Notes: a model not told the origin generated them from the sequence alone. A stretch of DNA of 64,000 nucleotides from Actinernus sp. WN-2022 (GCA_030867875.1 JAOWCC010001634.1:131540807-131604806); one strand, 5' to 3'. Shown: positions 1 to 11,065, numbered from the stretch's first letter. Numbers and translations are program-made.

Positions 1-29
1 TGGGGGATGGTAATCACTGATGATAAGTA

Positions 30-284
30 GAGCGGATTTCGATTGAGTGTCTAAACAATCCACGATTGCTTTGGTTTTGTGTTTGCTCGGAGTGCCAAAC
101 TAAAACCAAACGTGTTTTGGTCCATCACGCCATCAATCATCACGCCATCCACGATTGCGTTTGTTTCCTTGTGATTGGTCAAGTAAATCCAATTGTGAAT
201 TACTTCAGTTCTGGCTCATTGTGTTTTTACTCGATACCGTGATTGGTTCTGTGAATACTTTGGTTACTCAATCGAAAACCGCTC
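30..284. mobile_element. MITE, GAGCRG family, copy 1 (TA target)
   Basis: The ends are inverted: GAGCGGATTTCGATTGAGT on the left and its near-complement before CCGCTC on the right, each flanked by TA. The interior is non-coding. The same terminal pattern (GAGCRG, then a T run, then ATTGAGTG or ATGAGTG) recurs at 577-737, 53945-54396 and 57930-58139. TA flanks fit a Tc1/mariner- or Harbinger-type non-autonomous element; the superfamily is inference. Confidence 0.75.
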
Positions 285-576
285 TATTTGGTGTGGGTGT
301 GTGAATATTCAATAGAATCTAAATAATTAACCAAAGCTAGATTAATAGGTATCATTAGCTCAGACTTACATCCGGTATTAGTCAGCTAACCAACTAATTC
401 AGTGGTGTATTTCTTATGGGTCGTGTATTTTGGTAAGCCTTTAGGCAAGCCAAATGCGAATGACTATTTAAAGAATTACAACGCAATGCTGTAATGTGTC
501 ACATACTTTTGTGTACATGCCACGTGTGAGATTATCCAATCACATGAAACGAGCTGTAATACACAGCCACACTATA

Positions 577-737
577 GTAGATGTTGTACGAGTGGCACAA
601 ACTATACAGCATGGTTACTGTATGGCACGCCGTGACATTGAAATGGTTTGTCCTCAAATTACAGAAGTATGGTACAGCATGGTTACGGTAAGGCTACGGA
701 CATGCTGTAGTTTGTCCCACTCATACGAAATCTGCTC
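577..737. mobile_element. MITE, GAGCRG family, diverged copy 2
   Basis: The right end reads CACTCATACGAAATCTGCTC followed by TA. The left end (GTAGATGTTGTACGAGTG) is a diverged version of the same terminus. The interior (CAGCATGGTTAC, GTATGGCACGC) matches the copy at 57930-58139 through most of its length. An open reading frame crossing it is incidental. Confidence 0.6.
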
Positions 738-739
738 TA

Positions 740-894
740 GCTGGTTAGCCGATGAATAAGTTGTGTATTGTATAAATCTGCAAAGAAATTGCACTATAGC
801 GATACTTACTGTGATGTCACACAAGACAAGTCACGCCACATTTGTGCATTCTGTGGTTGGCAGAAACGAGGCATGAACACAGTCAGTTACTTAT
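740..894. other. Unassigned spacer
   Basis: No coding signal, repeat or hairpin recognised. Confidence 0.5.
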
Positions 895-1300
895 AAAATA
901 CATACATATTTTATTGCCATTCCCCTCGGGGCTTTTCAATAACAATTTACAACGTACTAAGCATTAGAAGTGGTGGGAAGCTATCCTGTATGTCTTGCTT
1001 AATATTAAAATCGAAGGTTGAAAATAAATATGGGTACTAAGTAATATAAAAATGGGCCAGCATAGAACTCTTTAACTTATTCTTAAAATATCACAGGTCG
1101 GTCATCGCCAAATTACTCTTCTTGTTCTTCCAAAATGCAAGCAAGCCCTTTCATAGAAGCCTAGTATATGCTCTTATAAAATAATTAAGATTTGGAAACA
1201 GAATTGAGACTTTAGATGTATTTTGTGAAGCCCAAATTGCTAGGTGCCATACAAGTCATACAAATAATTATGAAGTTTGTTTTGCCAACTACATTACATA
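895..1300 (-). mobile_element. LINE 3' end, minus strand (probable)
   Basis: Read on the minus strand, the segment ends in GTAAATTGTTATTG, AAAGCCCCGAGG and AATAAAATATGTATG. This is the form of a non-LTR retrotransposon 3' UTR with a polyadenylation-like signal. Upstream of it there is only degenerate sequence; no reverse-transcriptase motif survives. The family is not assigned. Confidence 0.45.
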
Positions 1301-1345
1301 ATATATAAATAAAGTCAGTGTTTACAAACAGTAAGTAACGCTATA

Positions 1346-1818
1346 CAGGAATTACCCAACCTCGTTCCCAGGGGTCTTTATGTGCCTAGTCCAAGATGGT
1401 GTTGAAAGTACCCCAGGTACAGGCTGGTCATGTGACCTAAAAATATGCCCAATATGAGGGTATATTTTGAAGAGCATCTGCCATCTTGGATTCATCATTG
1501 CTGAAGAACGGTTAACTGTTGAAGTGTTATCCCAATTAATTCCAACCATACATAGTTGTACTTGTATCCAGCTTAGATATTAAAAAACGATAAGTATACT
1601 GTCTTTTGAATTTGCAGTTTTCAACACGCAATGCGAAAGACGACATCACCAGTTTATTTTTAATATCAAAAATGCACTCTCTATTCAAAATTCTCCAATC
1701 GGCATGCACGAAATGTCTAGCCAATCAGCAGCTGAATCCCACCACCCTGTACCAGGGGTTCTTTCGACGCCATCTTGATGAGGTGCAAGACTCTTAAACG
1801 AGGCTGGGCATTACCAGG
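1346..1818. mobile_element. Long-TIR MITE
   Basis: About 80 bp at each end are imperfect inverted copies. The left arm runs from AATTACCCAACCTCGTT through CCAAGATGGTGTTGAAAG to CCCCAGGTACAG, and the right arm repeats these blocks in reverse (CTGTACCAGGGG, CGACGCCATCTTG, AACGAGGCTGGGCATTACC). The interior has no gene. Small reading frames across it are incidental. Confidence 0.65.
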
Positions 1819-3734
1819 AAACCATTGTATTTTTACTATTCCAATACAGTCTCATATTTCTTGCATCCTTGTGCATATTGCATGCATTAATTCTTTGCAA
1901 TTTTTTTTATGAGGTGATAATACTTGCAGGTATTGGTAATAAAAGAAGTGTCATTCTTGTTGTGGTCTTAAATATTACTGTACACATGTGTAGTACTACA
2001 CAACTAATAAATTTGGTTAATATTTGAGCAGCAACACTTATTTTACATCATGTCTTTGTTCTCTGGTATTAACACAGGATGTTGGGAGGTGAACAAGAAA
2101 AATCATGAGCGGTGGTATAGTAAATCCCTTATTTTGATGTTTTTACAGGTATTATGTGCTAATATTTCACTCATTGGTTGAATTTTTCCTTTCCCCTGCA
2201 TATTACTGGGAGAAATACATTTGGAAACTTGTACAATAATGTGTAAGAAGTATATATTACAAGAAGTATATTATTACACCTCTAGGATTTTACTTAGCAT
2301 AAAACTACTTAGCTTTATTATATTACATGTATGAGAAAGCAATCTCCTTGCTGAATGCCACAAAATACAAGAATCTAACATTTGGCTTTAGAATCTAAAC
2401 CTACATCTTGACAATGGCATGTGAATATAACCACTATTTCATGTTGTGTTACTTTAAAATAGTTTGTGGCTTAAAGACCACCACTAAAGCAAATTTTGGA
2501 AATACAATTGCAAATATATAATTAATAGTTTTTAGTATTCCCAGGAGGTAATGCAACAATAGCTACGCCCTCGCAAAGTTTTACAGTCCACATCTGATCT
2601 GTTATGCTTGAAGCCCAGCATGATCAAAATAATGAACCCAAAAAAATATTTGTTCAAAAACACTTCTAATTTTAAAACTGTTATTGACAATAATATATCA
2701 TAATTTTTTTTATATAGGCTAGTTTTTAACAGGCACAGTAAGGAATACTTAAATGAACAGATAATATTGATTGCCGAGCTCTCTTCACCCAGTGACATCA
2801 ATATTATTTGTGAATAGCCAAGTTAATTAAAATAATAAGATACAGTAGTTTACAGATAAGGTTTTATTGTAGTGTTAACCAGACAAACTCCTTTGTTTAT
2901 CCGATATTCAAGAAAGTTCATTAAAATAGTGGTACACAATATTAACAATAATGCTTGGCATTTTTCTACCATTTTAGGTTATTAAGGAAAACTATTTTAA
3001 TACATTGTGTGAACATATTTGGCAGCTAAAATGTGATTTTTTTTTTTTTACAAAATTGTGCTATTTTAATCAAAAGTAAGCAATATGAGCTAGATGTGTT
3101 GTACAATAAAAAGGGATTATTTAGCTATTTTAGCCATACATGCAAGTAAGCATGCATCTAAGTTCACTGGTATATTTAATTTCGAAAGTGGCATGACAAA
3201 ATGTAATATGCATTAATTTACATGTTTATAGAAATCAGTTAATGAAACATTCGTCATAAAAATTATATGGTTTGCATGCATTTGGTCTAAGTCTATAGAT
3301 ATATAAACTCCAAATATTTCACAATTATATAAACACTGTCTTACAATCCTGGGAAACAAATATTACAATAAGAGTCCTTTGAATTGCACCATAAAATCTG
3401 ATTTGCATGCATTTGGTCTTAAAATCTATCTTTACATTGTATATACATGTATATTTATAGATGTATATCAAAAACTACTTAATAATACACGAGGTAAGTA
3501 GCCAACCAGAGGTCTCTATTTGTACCACATGCAGTACTTTGAAACCCCATCAAAGTACTCTACGGTACTTTGAATATTAAAAGTCCTTGGACTTAGAAAA
3601 GGATTTCAAAGTACTGAAGGCAAATTACCTTTACCTTGAACAAAGGGAGGTCTCGCAATTGATCACTGACTTCCCCAAGCGGTAAAAATGTCAAGGTACA
3701 ATACCTGTCTTGATGCATACAGACCGTCTCTCCA
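1819..3734. other. Non-coding AT-rich stretch
   Basis: No exon-like frame, splice-bounded block or recognisable repeat. One 15-bp motif (GCATGCATTTGGTCT) occurs twice, near 3278 and 3404, and CAAAGTACT recurs several times near 3530-3620. No function is proposed. Confidence 0.5.
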
Positions 3735-3898
3735 ATAGACCCATTCGAAAAATGGCGTCCAATTTAATTAACTATTGTTTAGTACTGACTAGCCTCGCTT
3801 ACACGTTCAAAAGCTTTTGTTTGTACTGAATAGTCTCGTGTTCACGTTACCAGAACAATAGCTTTTTAAATAGGACGCCATTTTTCGAATGGGTCTAT
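3735..3898. mobile_element. MITE with perfect 26-bp TIRs
   Basis: The first 26 bases (ATAGACCCATTCGAAAAATG and on to GGCGTCC) are repeated exactly in reverse complement at 3873-3898. The 112-bp interior is non-coding. Confidence 0.8.
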
Positions 3899-5519
3899 GT
3901 GGGACCTGTTTTTTTGCATATACTGCCCCGGCACTGCGCATGTCCATGATGCCAACTATAGTGCCAAACTATGTTCATCGAATTTCATGCCAGGTTGTAA
4001 AAACATACTCCCAGGAGAACAAGTGCATAATTGTTGACATTCCGTCTTTTCATTAATGGACGTTTGCTTACTTAAGTCAAACAAAGCAACTACCGGTATA
4101 TGTAAATATGCAAGTAAAATCTACAAGCCTGAAACATCAAAACTCAACGAAACAAGCATGAAATTATTAAGTAGTTTTTTTAAAGTCATTTAAAGGCCTC
4201 CAATTTGGACTTTAATGCTGTCCAGTCCTCATTGTCGGCCTTTAAACATTACGTAATACACACATCCCAAGGAAACAAATATTTACAATGTCAGCACCTA
4301 ATGCAGCTTGACTAGACTGAAATTAATAAGAATTATTGTAAGTAATACCATGACAATTAAGGAAATTTGTGATTAAATTTCACCGGAAGCCGAGGGAGAG
4401 TTTGTGGAAGTCCCGAGGCCGCTTCTCCTGAGGCTTGGTATAACTTTGCAATACTCTGATTGGTGAGGAACTGAACAAATCTGTGAGAAGTTCAGTTTTC
4501 TCTGCCTAAACTAAAGACTTTGCAGTTGAGTTGCTTTCAAATACATTTTAATGCTTGATTGAATGACCTTGGCTTCCCCTGGGGACAAGTCTTGTTTTTG
4601 AGAAGAATAGCAGTAATATGTGCTTGGCTAAATATTTACAGATTGTGCATATATGGTTTTAAGTATCCCACATGGAAGAAGCAGGTTTGAGAAATGAAGA
4701 GAATGTGCAGATAAAAATCCTCTGTTTTCTCTATATCCGATTGGCTGGATGGTGGCTTCTATGCGTTTTCACAGAAAAAAATAGCCAATAGCATAACAAA
4801 TACTTTATTTTCGAGATGTAGATACCTCCTAAAGCACTTAAGGCATATTCAAGCAAAATTGTATGTGGGGAGTCTCATTGCTGCAGAACAATGGATTCTA
4901 CTACAGTTCTTATCTGGACCATTACTTAAATGTGTGTGAACAAACAAAGGAATCTGTCAGAGGCGATCATGGTATTACTTATATAAAATAATTTAAAAGT
5001 AAGCACTAGAAACATACATGTAAGTTTCACTGAAGCCCTTAGTAATAATGAATTTTCAAATGGTACACAATTTTGTCAGGGGAGGTGGCGGGTAATACCC
5101 CCAACCCATTTTTTCGAAGGTGATTTTCTTGCATTGTAAAATAGGGATACCTGCTTTACGGCAGACACACATTCTTCTCTGCCTGTAGAAACTAGAAATA
5201 TAGTTACTTCTTCAATAAGTATTTTATTCAAGAAGATATTTGTGGTTAAAAATTTAGATTTTGCCAAAATAGGTTCTGGGTACAACCCCACTCCCCTCAA
5301 AATTGGGTCCTGTAAAAGTGCCATTGTTTTGACCTCTTCCCTTACTGTAAAGTAATATTGCCTTCCTTAGAGGCAGATAGATTGTTTATCAAAAATAGTA
5401 TATAAAAGCAGCCATAGCTGAATTACACTAATATTTACAACAACAAAAACTAAATAGCCTAGGTATCATAAAAATACAATGAAATAGCACATGATTAGTA
5501 TTGGTAATCATTAGTGTGC
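3899..5519. other. Non-coding stretch
   Basis: No gene recognised. A minus-strand frame at 5076-5324 has no motif that I know and is not called. Confidence 0.45.
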
Positions 5520-5591
5520 TAACCTGAGTATCAGTCTCTCTCCCTTAGCTTTTGAAAAGGAAATTAAGGAGAGGGACTGATACTCTGGTTA
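5520..5591. repeat. 72-bp hairpin element
   Basis: TAACCTGAGTATCAGTCTCT at the left is mirrored by AGGGACTGATACTCTGGTTA at the right, giving a stem of about 26 bp with few mismatches and a short AT-rich loop. It is probably a very short palindromic MITE. Confidence 0.6.
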
Positions 5592-5654
5592 TTATTGTGC
5601 AAGTTCAATTAATGATTAATAGTGTGAGTGATGTTTGAAAATTGTAACAAAATA

Positions 5655-6008
5655 ACACAAGTCTGCAGGATGTGCTATGCCTGTTGTATCTCTATGATGT
5701 CCTATAATTGTTGATAAGTTCTTGTTATATGTTTGTCTAGCGGTGTGGCATACCTGTTGTATCTGTATTCATGATATCCTTTATATCATCAATAAGTTAT
5801 AGGATATATTGTCTAGTGGCATGGCATGCCTCATGTACATGTATCTGTATACATTCTTTGTCACTGATAAGTTCTAGTTTATATATTTGTCTAGTGCCAT
5901 GCCTGTTGTATCTGTATGATGTCCTTTATGTCATCATCAGTAAGTTATATTTTATATCTTTGTGTGTCATGCCTAGTGCCATGCCTGCTGATATTGTTTA
6001 TCTCACCA
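5655..6008 (-). repeat. Degenerate tandem array of the tetraspanin 3' end
   Basis: Four to five units of roughly 70 bp begin near 5665, 5735, 5808, 5890 and 5966. Each resembles positions 6325-6380, the last codons and stop of the neighbouring tetraspanin. The clearest copy (5891-5946), read on the minus strand, encodes a run close to DDIKDIIQIQQAWH before a stop, against the gene's DDIKYIIEIQQAWH. The array lies just 3' of the gene and in the same orientation. It is split from the gene by an unrelated block at 6013-6320. Confidence 0.7.
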
Positions 6009-6012
6009 ATAA

Positions 6013-6320
6013 TGCATGTATCAATGTTAAGCCACAGGGGGCAGGGGGTCTTGGGCAGATGTGCAGCATTTGATCAATCTTTGCATCCCCACCCTGGGAA
6101 ATTTGATCATGTGGAGGTGGGAAATGGTCTAATGAGGCATCTTTTGTTCTGCCATGGTGCAATCTACCAATTGCCAGGAAGATAATCTAAAAGTATCCAA
6201 ACTTGTAAAAACGCTGTGACAACTATATAAGAGATATGGTCGCTCCTAGTTATGGGCTCCCGATATATAAGTCTAATGAGGAATTTAGTTGCCCCAGGTG
6301 GGGCAATTTGATCACAATTG
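6013..6320. repeat. Possible partial copy of the TGCACCTATCAATGTTAAG MITE family
   Basis: TGCATGTATCAATGTTAAG followed by a G-rich run at 6013-6045 resembles the left end of the element at 58949-59154. The matching right end is not found, so the copy is truncated or its end has diverged. The block lies between the tetraspanin stop codon and the array of its 3' end copies. Confidence 0.4.
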
Positions 6321-6327
6321 ACCATGT

Positions 6328-7227
6328 CTAGTGCCATGCCTGCTGTATCTCTATGATATATTTTATGTCATCGATAAGTCTCCTTGCGAAGCAGTATCCC
6401 ACAATCTGTACAGCCGGTAGAGACGCTCCAATCGATGCCATTAAGATCAAATTGCTCCTGAACCAAGACTTAACTCCTTCTAGGCATCCCTTCGTATTGA
6501 TCACCTTCTTTGCTTCCGCTACAGTCTTCTTAATGACCCCAAATCCACACTGCGAGTTAATTTGGTCGTCAACACAGCAAGAAAAGGGAACTCCACATCT
6601 TTCAGCCGAAGGAGACGAGCAATTAAAGTAAACGTTCTTCTCCCAGTCCTTGAAACCGGTGCTTCCACAACATTTAAGTTCTTTCTGCAAGAGATCAATG
6701 ATGTTTTGCAAATCTGGGTCGTCCCTATAACGAATGATCATCTCATCCACAGCTTTCTTCACCTGGTTTTCCACTTCCGTTGCATAAACGTACCCCATCA
6801 CTGCTGCTACGATTTCCAGAAGCAGCAACAACCCCATCATGATGGAATAGAAGCGAAGAAGGCAAATATTTTCCCGCAAAGCACCCAGACAACCGCCAAA
6901 CGAAATGACGAACATCAAAACCCCAACACAGGCCAGAATTACTGCGGGGTCGGTTGCCAAATTGCTTATTTTCCCGTAAAGTTCTTGCTTGTTGACAATT
7001 GCATAGCTGGAAATTGCTAGTACAATGCAGCTAGTGAGCCAAAAGACGACATTCATAAAAAACATCGTATATTTGATGCAGAAAGTTACTTTACTTGGAT
7101 AGGAATCTGTTTGATTCCTCAGGCGAGAAGGTTGTAGAGGTTTTACTCGAGTTCCACGCGGCATGTTTGGATCTCTAATAGAACTTTCGAATGCCTCACT
7201 TTCTTGAGTCAACCAAGACTTGATCAC
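6328..7227 (-). CDS. TspanC8-type tetraspanin, intronless, 299 aa
   Basis: This is a four-pass membrane protein of the tetraspanin family. Membrane segments lie near residues 53-77, 95-117, 124-148 and 259-281, with short cytoplasmic ends and a large extracellular loop at about 149-258. The loop has the CCG motif at 186-188, a CGVPFSCC block at 211-218, and further cysteines at 203, 227 and 248. That makes eight loop cysteines, the mark of the TspanC8 group (Tspan5, 10, 14, 15, 17 and 33), whose known members bind the protease ADAM10 and control its exit from the ER and its surface delivery. A possible N-glycosylation site is Asn202. The frame is uninterrupted and of full length for the family. 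A second in-frame ATG at residue 22 could be the true start. The lack of introns suggests a retrocopy or an ancestral single-exon gene; no 3' poly(A) tract or direct repeats were seen. The identification is firm; the ADAM10 role here is inference from the family. Confidence 0.92.
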   Translation of the reverse strand: MIKSWLTQESEAFESSIRDPNMPRGTRVKPLQPSRLRNQTDSYPSKVTFCIKYTMFFMNVVFWLTSCIVLAISSYAIVNKQELYGKISNLATDPAVILACVGVLMFVISFGGCLGALRENICLLRFYSIMMGLLLLLEIVAAVMGYVYATEVENQVKKAVDEMIIRYRDDPDLQNIIDLLQKELKCCGSTGFKDWEKNVYFNCSSPSAERCGVPFSCCVDDQINSQCGFGVIKKTVAEAKKVINTKGCLEGVKSWFRSNLILMASIGASLPAVQIVGYCFARRLIDDIKYIIEIQQAWH

Positions 7228-7576
7228 ATCTTTTGGGCTGTGAATCCTTTCCTTTTTAACTGTATTCGATCCTTAGTTTGTATTCTTATTATAAGTGTAG
7301 GAAGACCTCCGTTAGCTTGCATTGTTCAGGGCAATCTGTCAGAACAATTGCATTCTCACACGTCAATCGGAAAACACACGAACACCATGCGTTATGATTG
7401 GATAACGGTTGTTTTGATTGGCGCTATGGATACATCTACATGTACGTCATGAGAGAACCAGTGTTATCACAGGTTGCCTAAGTTTATGATTTGTATGAGC
7501 GATTACAAAGAATGTATGGAAATTTCACTATTATCGTTGTAATGCTCTAACCTCTAATAAAATGTTTCAAAACCTT
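7228..7576 (-). promoter_or_regulatory. Upstream region of the tetraspanin gene
   Basis: About 350 bases upstream of the start hold no other gene. No clear TATA box was located. The region should contain the 5' UTR and promoter by position only. Confidence 0.3.
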
Positions 7577-7590
7577 CGCTTTCCCTGGCA

Positions 7591-7725
7591 ATCCCTTTAT
7601 GTAGGACGACACGAATTTTTACCAAAAATACAATAGAATACAATACAATTCAATACAACAATAGAACGCAACACAATACAATATAATACAATTTGGTAGC
7701 AATTCGTGTCGTCCTACATGAAGGG
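7591..7725. mobile_element. MITE with 25-bp TIRs and an AATAC-rich core
   Basis: CCCTTTATGTAGGACGACAC at the left is mirrored by GTGTCGTCCTACATGAAGGG at the right with one mismatch in 25 bp. The core is a low-complexity AATACA-type run. Confidence 0.75.
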
Positions 7726-7973
7726 ATGGCCCTTTCCCTTGTAGTCATTACCTTTCTACCCTAGGTTCCCATGGCGATTATATTATTGGGCCGTTTAACC
7801 TTGATTTAGGGTGGTTTTTGAATTCTCGATTTTCTCTCTCCTAATTTCAAAACCACAGCGATTTCACCACTGGATAACAGTTCTCCAATAAATTCCCCAC
7901 ATTTTCAATCCTTAAACAACCATTACCTCAAAATGATCAGCCACAGATCGCCAAGTTCAAAAAGAAACAACGC

Positions 7974-8203
7974 ACGTTTGCCCACAGGAAGCCCAAGCAT
8001 GTAGTGTAATGGATTGAAAATTGGCCCAAATTCGATGAAAAGACACCATCTAGTTTTACTAGTAACTCTGATGCCTGGAGGTAAGTTTTATTCATTTTAT
8101 TACAGAACATTTATCGAAAGCTATATTTAAATATTCCCATGGGATACAAACCATATAAATGAAATTTACATAAACAGAGCTTGGGCTTCCTGTGGGCAAA
8201 CGT
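7974..8203. mobile_element. MITE with perfect 25-bp TIRs
   Basis: ACGTTTGCCCACAGGAAGCC at 7974 continues for 25 bp and is repeated exactly in reverse complement at 8179-8203. The 180-bp interior is non-coding. Confidence 0.8.
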
Positions 8204-8249
8204 CCGTGGTGCTGACTGAACTCACTTTAAGTGCAGGTTCTTCTTGCCC

Positions 8250-8634
8250 AACACGTTATCTCCCTTAGATTGACTAATATCATCAATTGTCAAAATGGCT
8301 AGAATTGATTATAATCCTCTATTTAACCTCGAGGGTAAAACCAGTCAAGGATAAAGATCAACAATTGTCAAATTCCGAACGGCGGTAGACGCGCTTAGCG
8401 TAGTGGTCATGACGTCTGTACTACCAAGCACTACATGCAAACCGTTACGAGTTCGAGCCCGAGTAGGAGCGCTCAAAATTTTTTTTATCTCGTTTACCTT
8501 CCTTTCTTGTTTACCCGTGAACTCGTCCGATGGTTCGGGTCGGGTTAGGGTTTGTCTTAGAATAATGATTATAATCAATTCTAGCCATTTTGACAATTGA
8601 TGATATTGGTCAATCTAAGGGAGATGACGCGTTG
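8250..8634. mobile_element. TIR element carrying a tRNA-like Pol III head, copy 1 (8-bp target duplication)
   Basis: Arms of about 68 bp (8250-8318 and 8568-8634) are near-identical inverted copies. TCTTGCCC lies immediately outside each end (8242-8249 and 8635-8642), an 8-bp target duplication like that of hAT elements. The core carries a Pol III-type A box (TAGCGTAGTGG, 8396-8406) and B box (GAGTTCGAGCC, 8449-8459), so a SINE-like module sits inside a DNA-transposon frame. The core is shared with 49063-49498, and its 3' part with 47574-47798. The A-to-B distance is longer than in an ordinary intron-less tRNA gene. Confidence 0.75.
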
Positions 8635-8926
8635 TCTTGCCCTAACTCATTTTGTTTACTGGTAATTTGCAGACGCTTGTTCTTTGTCACACAATGCTTT
8701 CAGCATTGCGAAACGTCCGCTTGAAGCCAGCCAAACAAACAACGTGGATAGTATGGTGTACATTTCTTCATGTCTTTCCCTCGAGATGTTCGTAATCTCA
8801 GGTGGTGATTACTCGAATTTTTGCATGGCGTTGTCAATACAAAGATTCAATGGTTCATTAAATAAGTACCACTATAAGGTTTTGAAGCCGTTTAATAAAC
8901 TCGCAGCACGTGTTTTATCAGGTCTA

Positions 8927-9240
8927 TACGATACAATACAATACAATACAATACAATATTCTTTATTTACAGAGGGAAGACACATTAACCAAATTTTGTT
9001 ATATACAAATAAAACGTAATGGAAAGGAAAGGAAGTATGGGCGAGCTACAACATTACAAGATATAATGAGTAATTGGAATCAATATAAAGAGAATATTAA
9101 CATGAAAAAAAATCAAAAACAAATGTACTTACTAGAAGACTATGCGCAATGGAAGGGGCTATGCTCTGGACGCGGCGCCAGAAATGCAGCAGCAGTGAAG
9201 CAAGGAGCGACAGTTATAGCAGAGGAGCTCCTCTAGATGG
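8927..9240 (-). mobile_element. LINE or SINE 3' end, minus strand, with pentanucleotide tail
   Basis: Read on the minus strand the segment ends in CTTCCCTCTGTAAATAAAG followed by a TTGTA-type tandem tail (8927-8957), typical of non-LTR elements with microsatellite tails. The sequence just before it on the plus strand (8870-8925) encodes a short run resembling an RT C-terminal region (KLAARVLSG), perhaps from another LINE. Confidence 0.4.
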
Positions 9241-9382
9241 TTAACAGAAGAGATGTGCCGAAGAAAAATAGTAGTAGATGTTGCAAGCAGCTCATCGCCA
9301 GAAAATGGTAGACATAGCATATGTGGTACATTGGGACACTATAACGCAGGATACATAAAGGACCAACACGTAATTGGGTAAA

Positions 9383-10110
9383 TTTTATCGCAGACTCGTA
9401 TTAAAACAAATTTATTCCTCTCTTTTCTACCCACACTTAAATTATGCAAATTTATTATGGGGTAATGCTCTTATTTTAACTTTGAAACATTAAAAAAAAA
9501 GTTGTTCGAGCCATTCTACATGAAAATTAGAATAGCCACACTACTCCCCTTTTCTATAAATTAAATATTCTAAAATTAAATGACATCCATAAACTTCATT
9601 CTAGCCTTTTCATGCATGATGTAATCCATAAAACTATCCCTGATACATTCTTAGCCATGTTTACTCCCTTAAATGAAATTCACCATTATGAAACAAGACA
9701 GAAAAACAAACAAATATTTTTTCTGGAGTCCATTAGAAAAGGTTTATAAATTTTTACGTCATTAAGATTTGGAAAGAAATTCCTGACTCTATCAAATCAG
9801 ATAAGCGTCACTTATTTAAACAAAATTACACATCATACTTAATAAATCAGTATGCTGGCCATGATTAGTTAATTAATCTATTAGATATAATATACAGATT
9901 TACCCAAGCAAAATAAGTTATAAAATTCCCCTCTCTCCCTTTTTCAATCCTTTGCAAATTCGTCTCTTTGTCTTTTGTGGTGTGTAAAGGGGGTTCCGGC
10001 TTGATAGCTTTCGTGTTTTTTTTCGGGTCCTCCTACTCAGTCTTTTATTTATTTATTATTTACTACTTGTAACTTTAAGAGTGAATGATGTTGTTGTTGT
10101 TGTTGTTGTC
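9383..10110 (+). pseudogene. LINE reverse-transcriptase C-terminal remnant with (TTG)n tail
   Basis: This is the degenerate C-terminal part of a non-LTR retrotransposon polyprotein. At 9416-9469 one frame reads YPHLNYANLLWGNA, the usual block that follows the RT fingers and palm in LINEs. Further blocks are VVRAILHEN (about 9500), a run through PLFYKLNILKLNDIHKLH (about 9550-9600), and IWKEIPDSIK near 9765, the typical C-terminal 'LW..LP..I' site. The frame changes several times and stop codons interrupt it. It ends in a 3' UTR with a TTG repeat at 10089-10109. The 5' part, including the endonuclease and the YADD motif, is absent, as in a 5'-truncated insertion. Confidence 0.7.
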
Positions 10111-10333
10111 TCTTTTGGTCTGTTTAGGACCTACTTTCCAAAAGGACAAATTAGCTTGAGCCGGTAACTGCTGGCTGTTTAAACAAACACACTGCAGTTT
10201 CTAGAGTACAGAACAAGGTTTCCAAAGCTGCCATGTTTGTTGGATTTGGTCACTTGTGTTCAGAGTTACTTATGGCAGTCTCATAACGACCTGCGCTCTC
10301 TTAGTAACCAAAAAGTAGCTACGATATCACTGA

Positions 10334-10370
10334 CGCAGAGATCGCGGACTAAAAGTCCGCGATCTCTGCG
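10334..10370. repeat. Perfect 17-bp hairpin with 3-nt loop
   Basis: CGCAGAGATCGCGGACT is followed by AAA and then its exact reverse complement. It is GC-rich compared with its surroundings. It could be a compact palindromic element or a structured RNA site; nothing decides between them. Confidence 0.7.
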
Positions 10371-11065
10371 GGGACCCCAATAAGACATATCATTCCAATC
10401 TAAACGAAGTCCTGCTGGTGATCTACCGAATGCGTCGGGCTTCACGCCTATGTGTTATAACCTGGAAGCGTTGGGTGCGTTTTAATTAAGACAAAAATAT
10501 TTGTTGATTGAGCTTCAGTTGGGCAGCCAAACTGGCTTGAAGTTGACTGGCTGAACAACAATGATTATTTCCCTCCGGACACGGTTTTAAACATACTCCT
10601 GATCATTGCATATATTTAGAATATTTGGTGCAAAAAAGTTAGACTTTGAGCTCCTTGCAACGCTAAAAAAAATCTATTCTGTTGTAAAATCTAACTCTGG
10701 ATTTCAAGTCTTATTTTAGGTAGCCTGCCTCACTCGGAACCAACTTGTTTATAAATAAACTCTGTCGACACCGCGTAGAGATACGAAATGTATCTTCGAG
10801 TGTTGGGCTTAATTTCGATTGAGTTGAAGTTGTGTTCCAATTCATCTGCCAGTTCGTGTCTGCCAATTCAACCTTGAAGTTTTCTGCTACTTACGGGATT
10901 ACGAATAATGCCTTCCAAATCAGAAATTAGTTAAAAACGTCTTAGCAAGTTACTGGTAGCTTGCCGAATTTCAAGTCTTTCAACGCAAACCACACAATCA
11001 ACTAACTCAAACCGAATTAAAAAGTCCAACGTACTTTCAAAAGGAAAACTTACCCCCCTCCACAG
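10371..11065. other. Unassigned spacer
   Basis: No gene or repeat recognised. A minus-strand frame at 10931-11233 overlaps the hairpin elements that follow and is not called. Confidence 0.4.

Noticed and set aside
496..759. Open frame of 87 codons on the plus strand
   Set aside because: It runs over a MITE of the GAGCRG family and has no domain; the repeat explains the sequence.
6353..7020. Plus-strand frames opposite the tetraspanin
   Set aside because: They are the antisense of a clear minus-strand gene.
8390..8470. tRNA gene suggested by A and B boxes
   Set aside because: The box spacing is long, no acceptor stem pairs by eye, and the same core recurs inside another TIR element at 49063.
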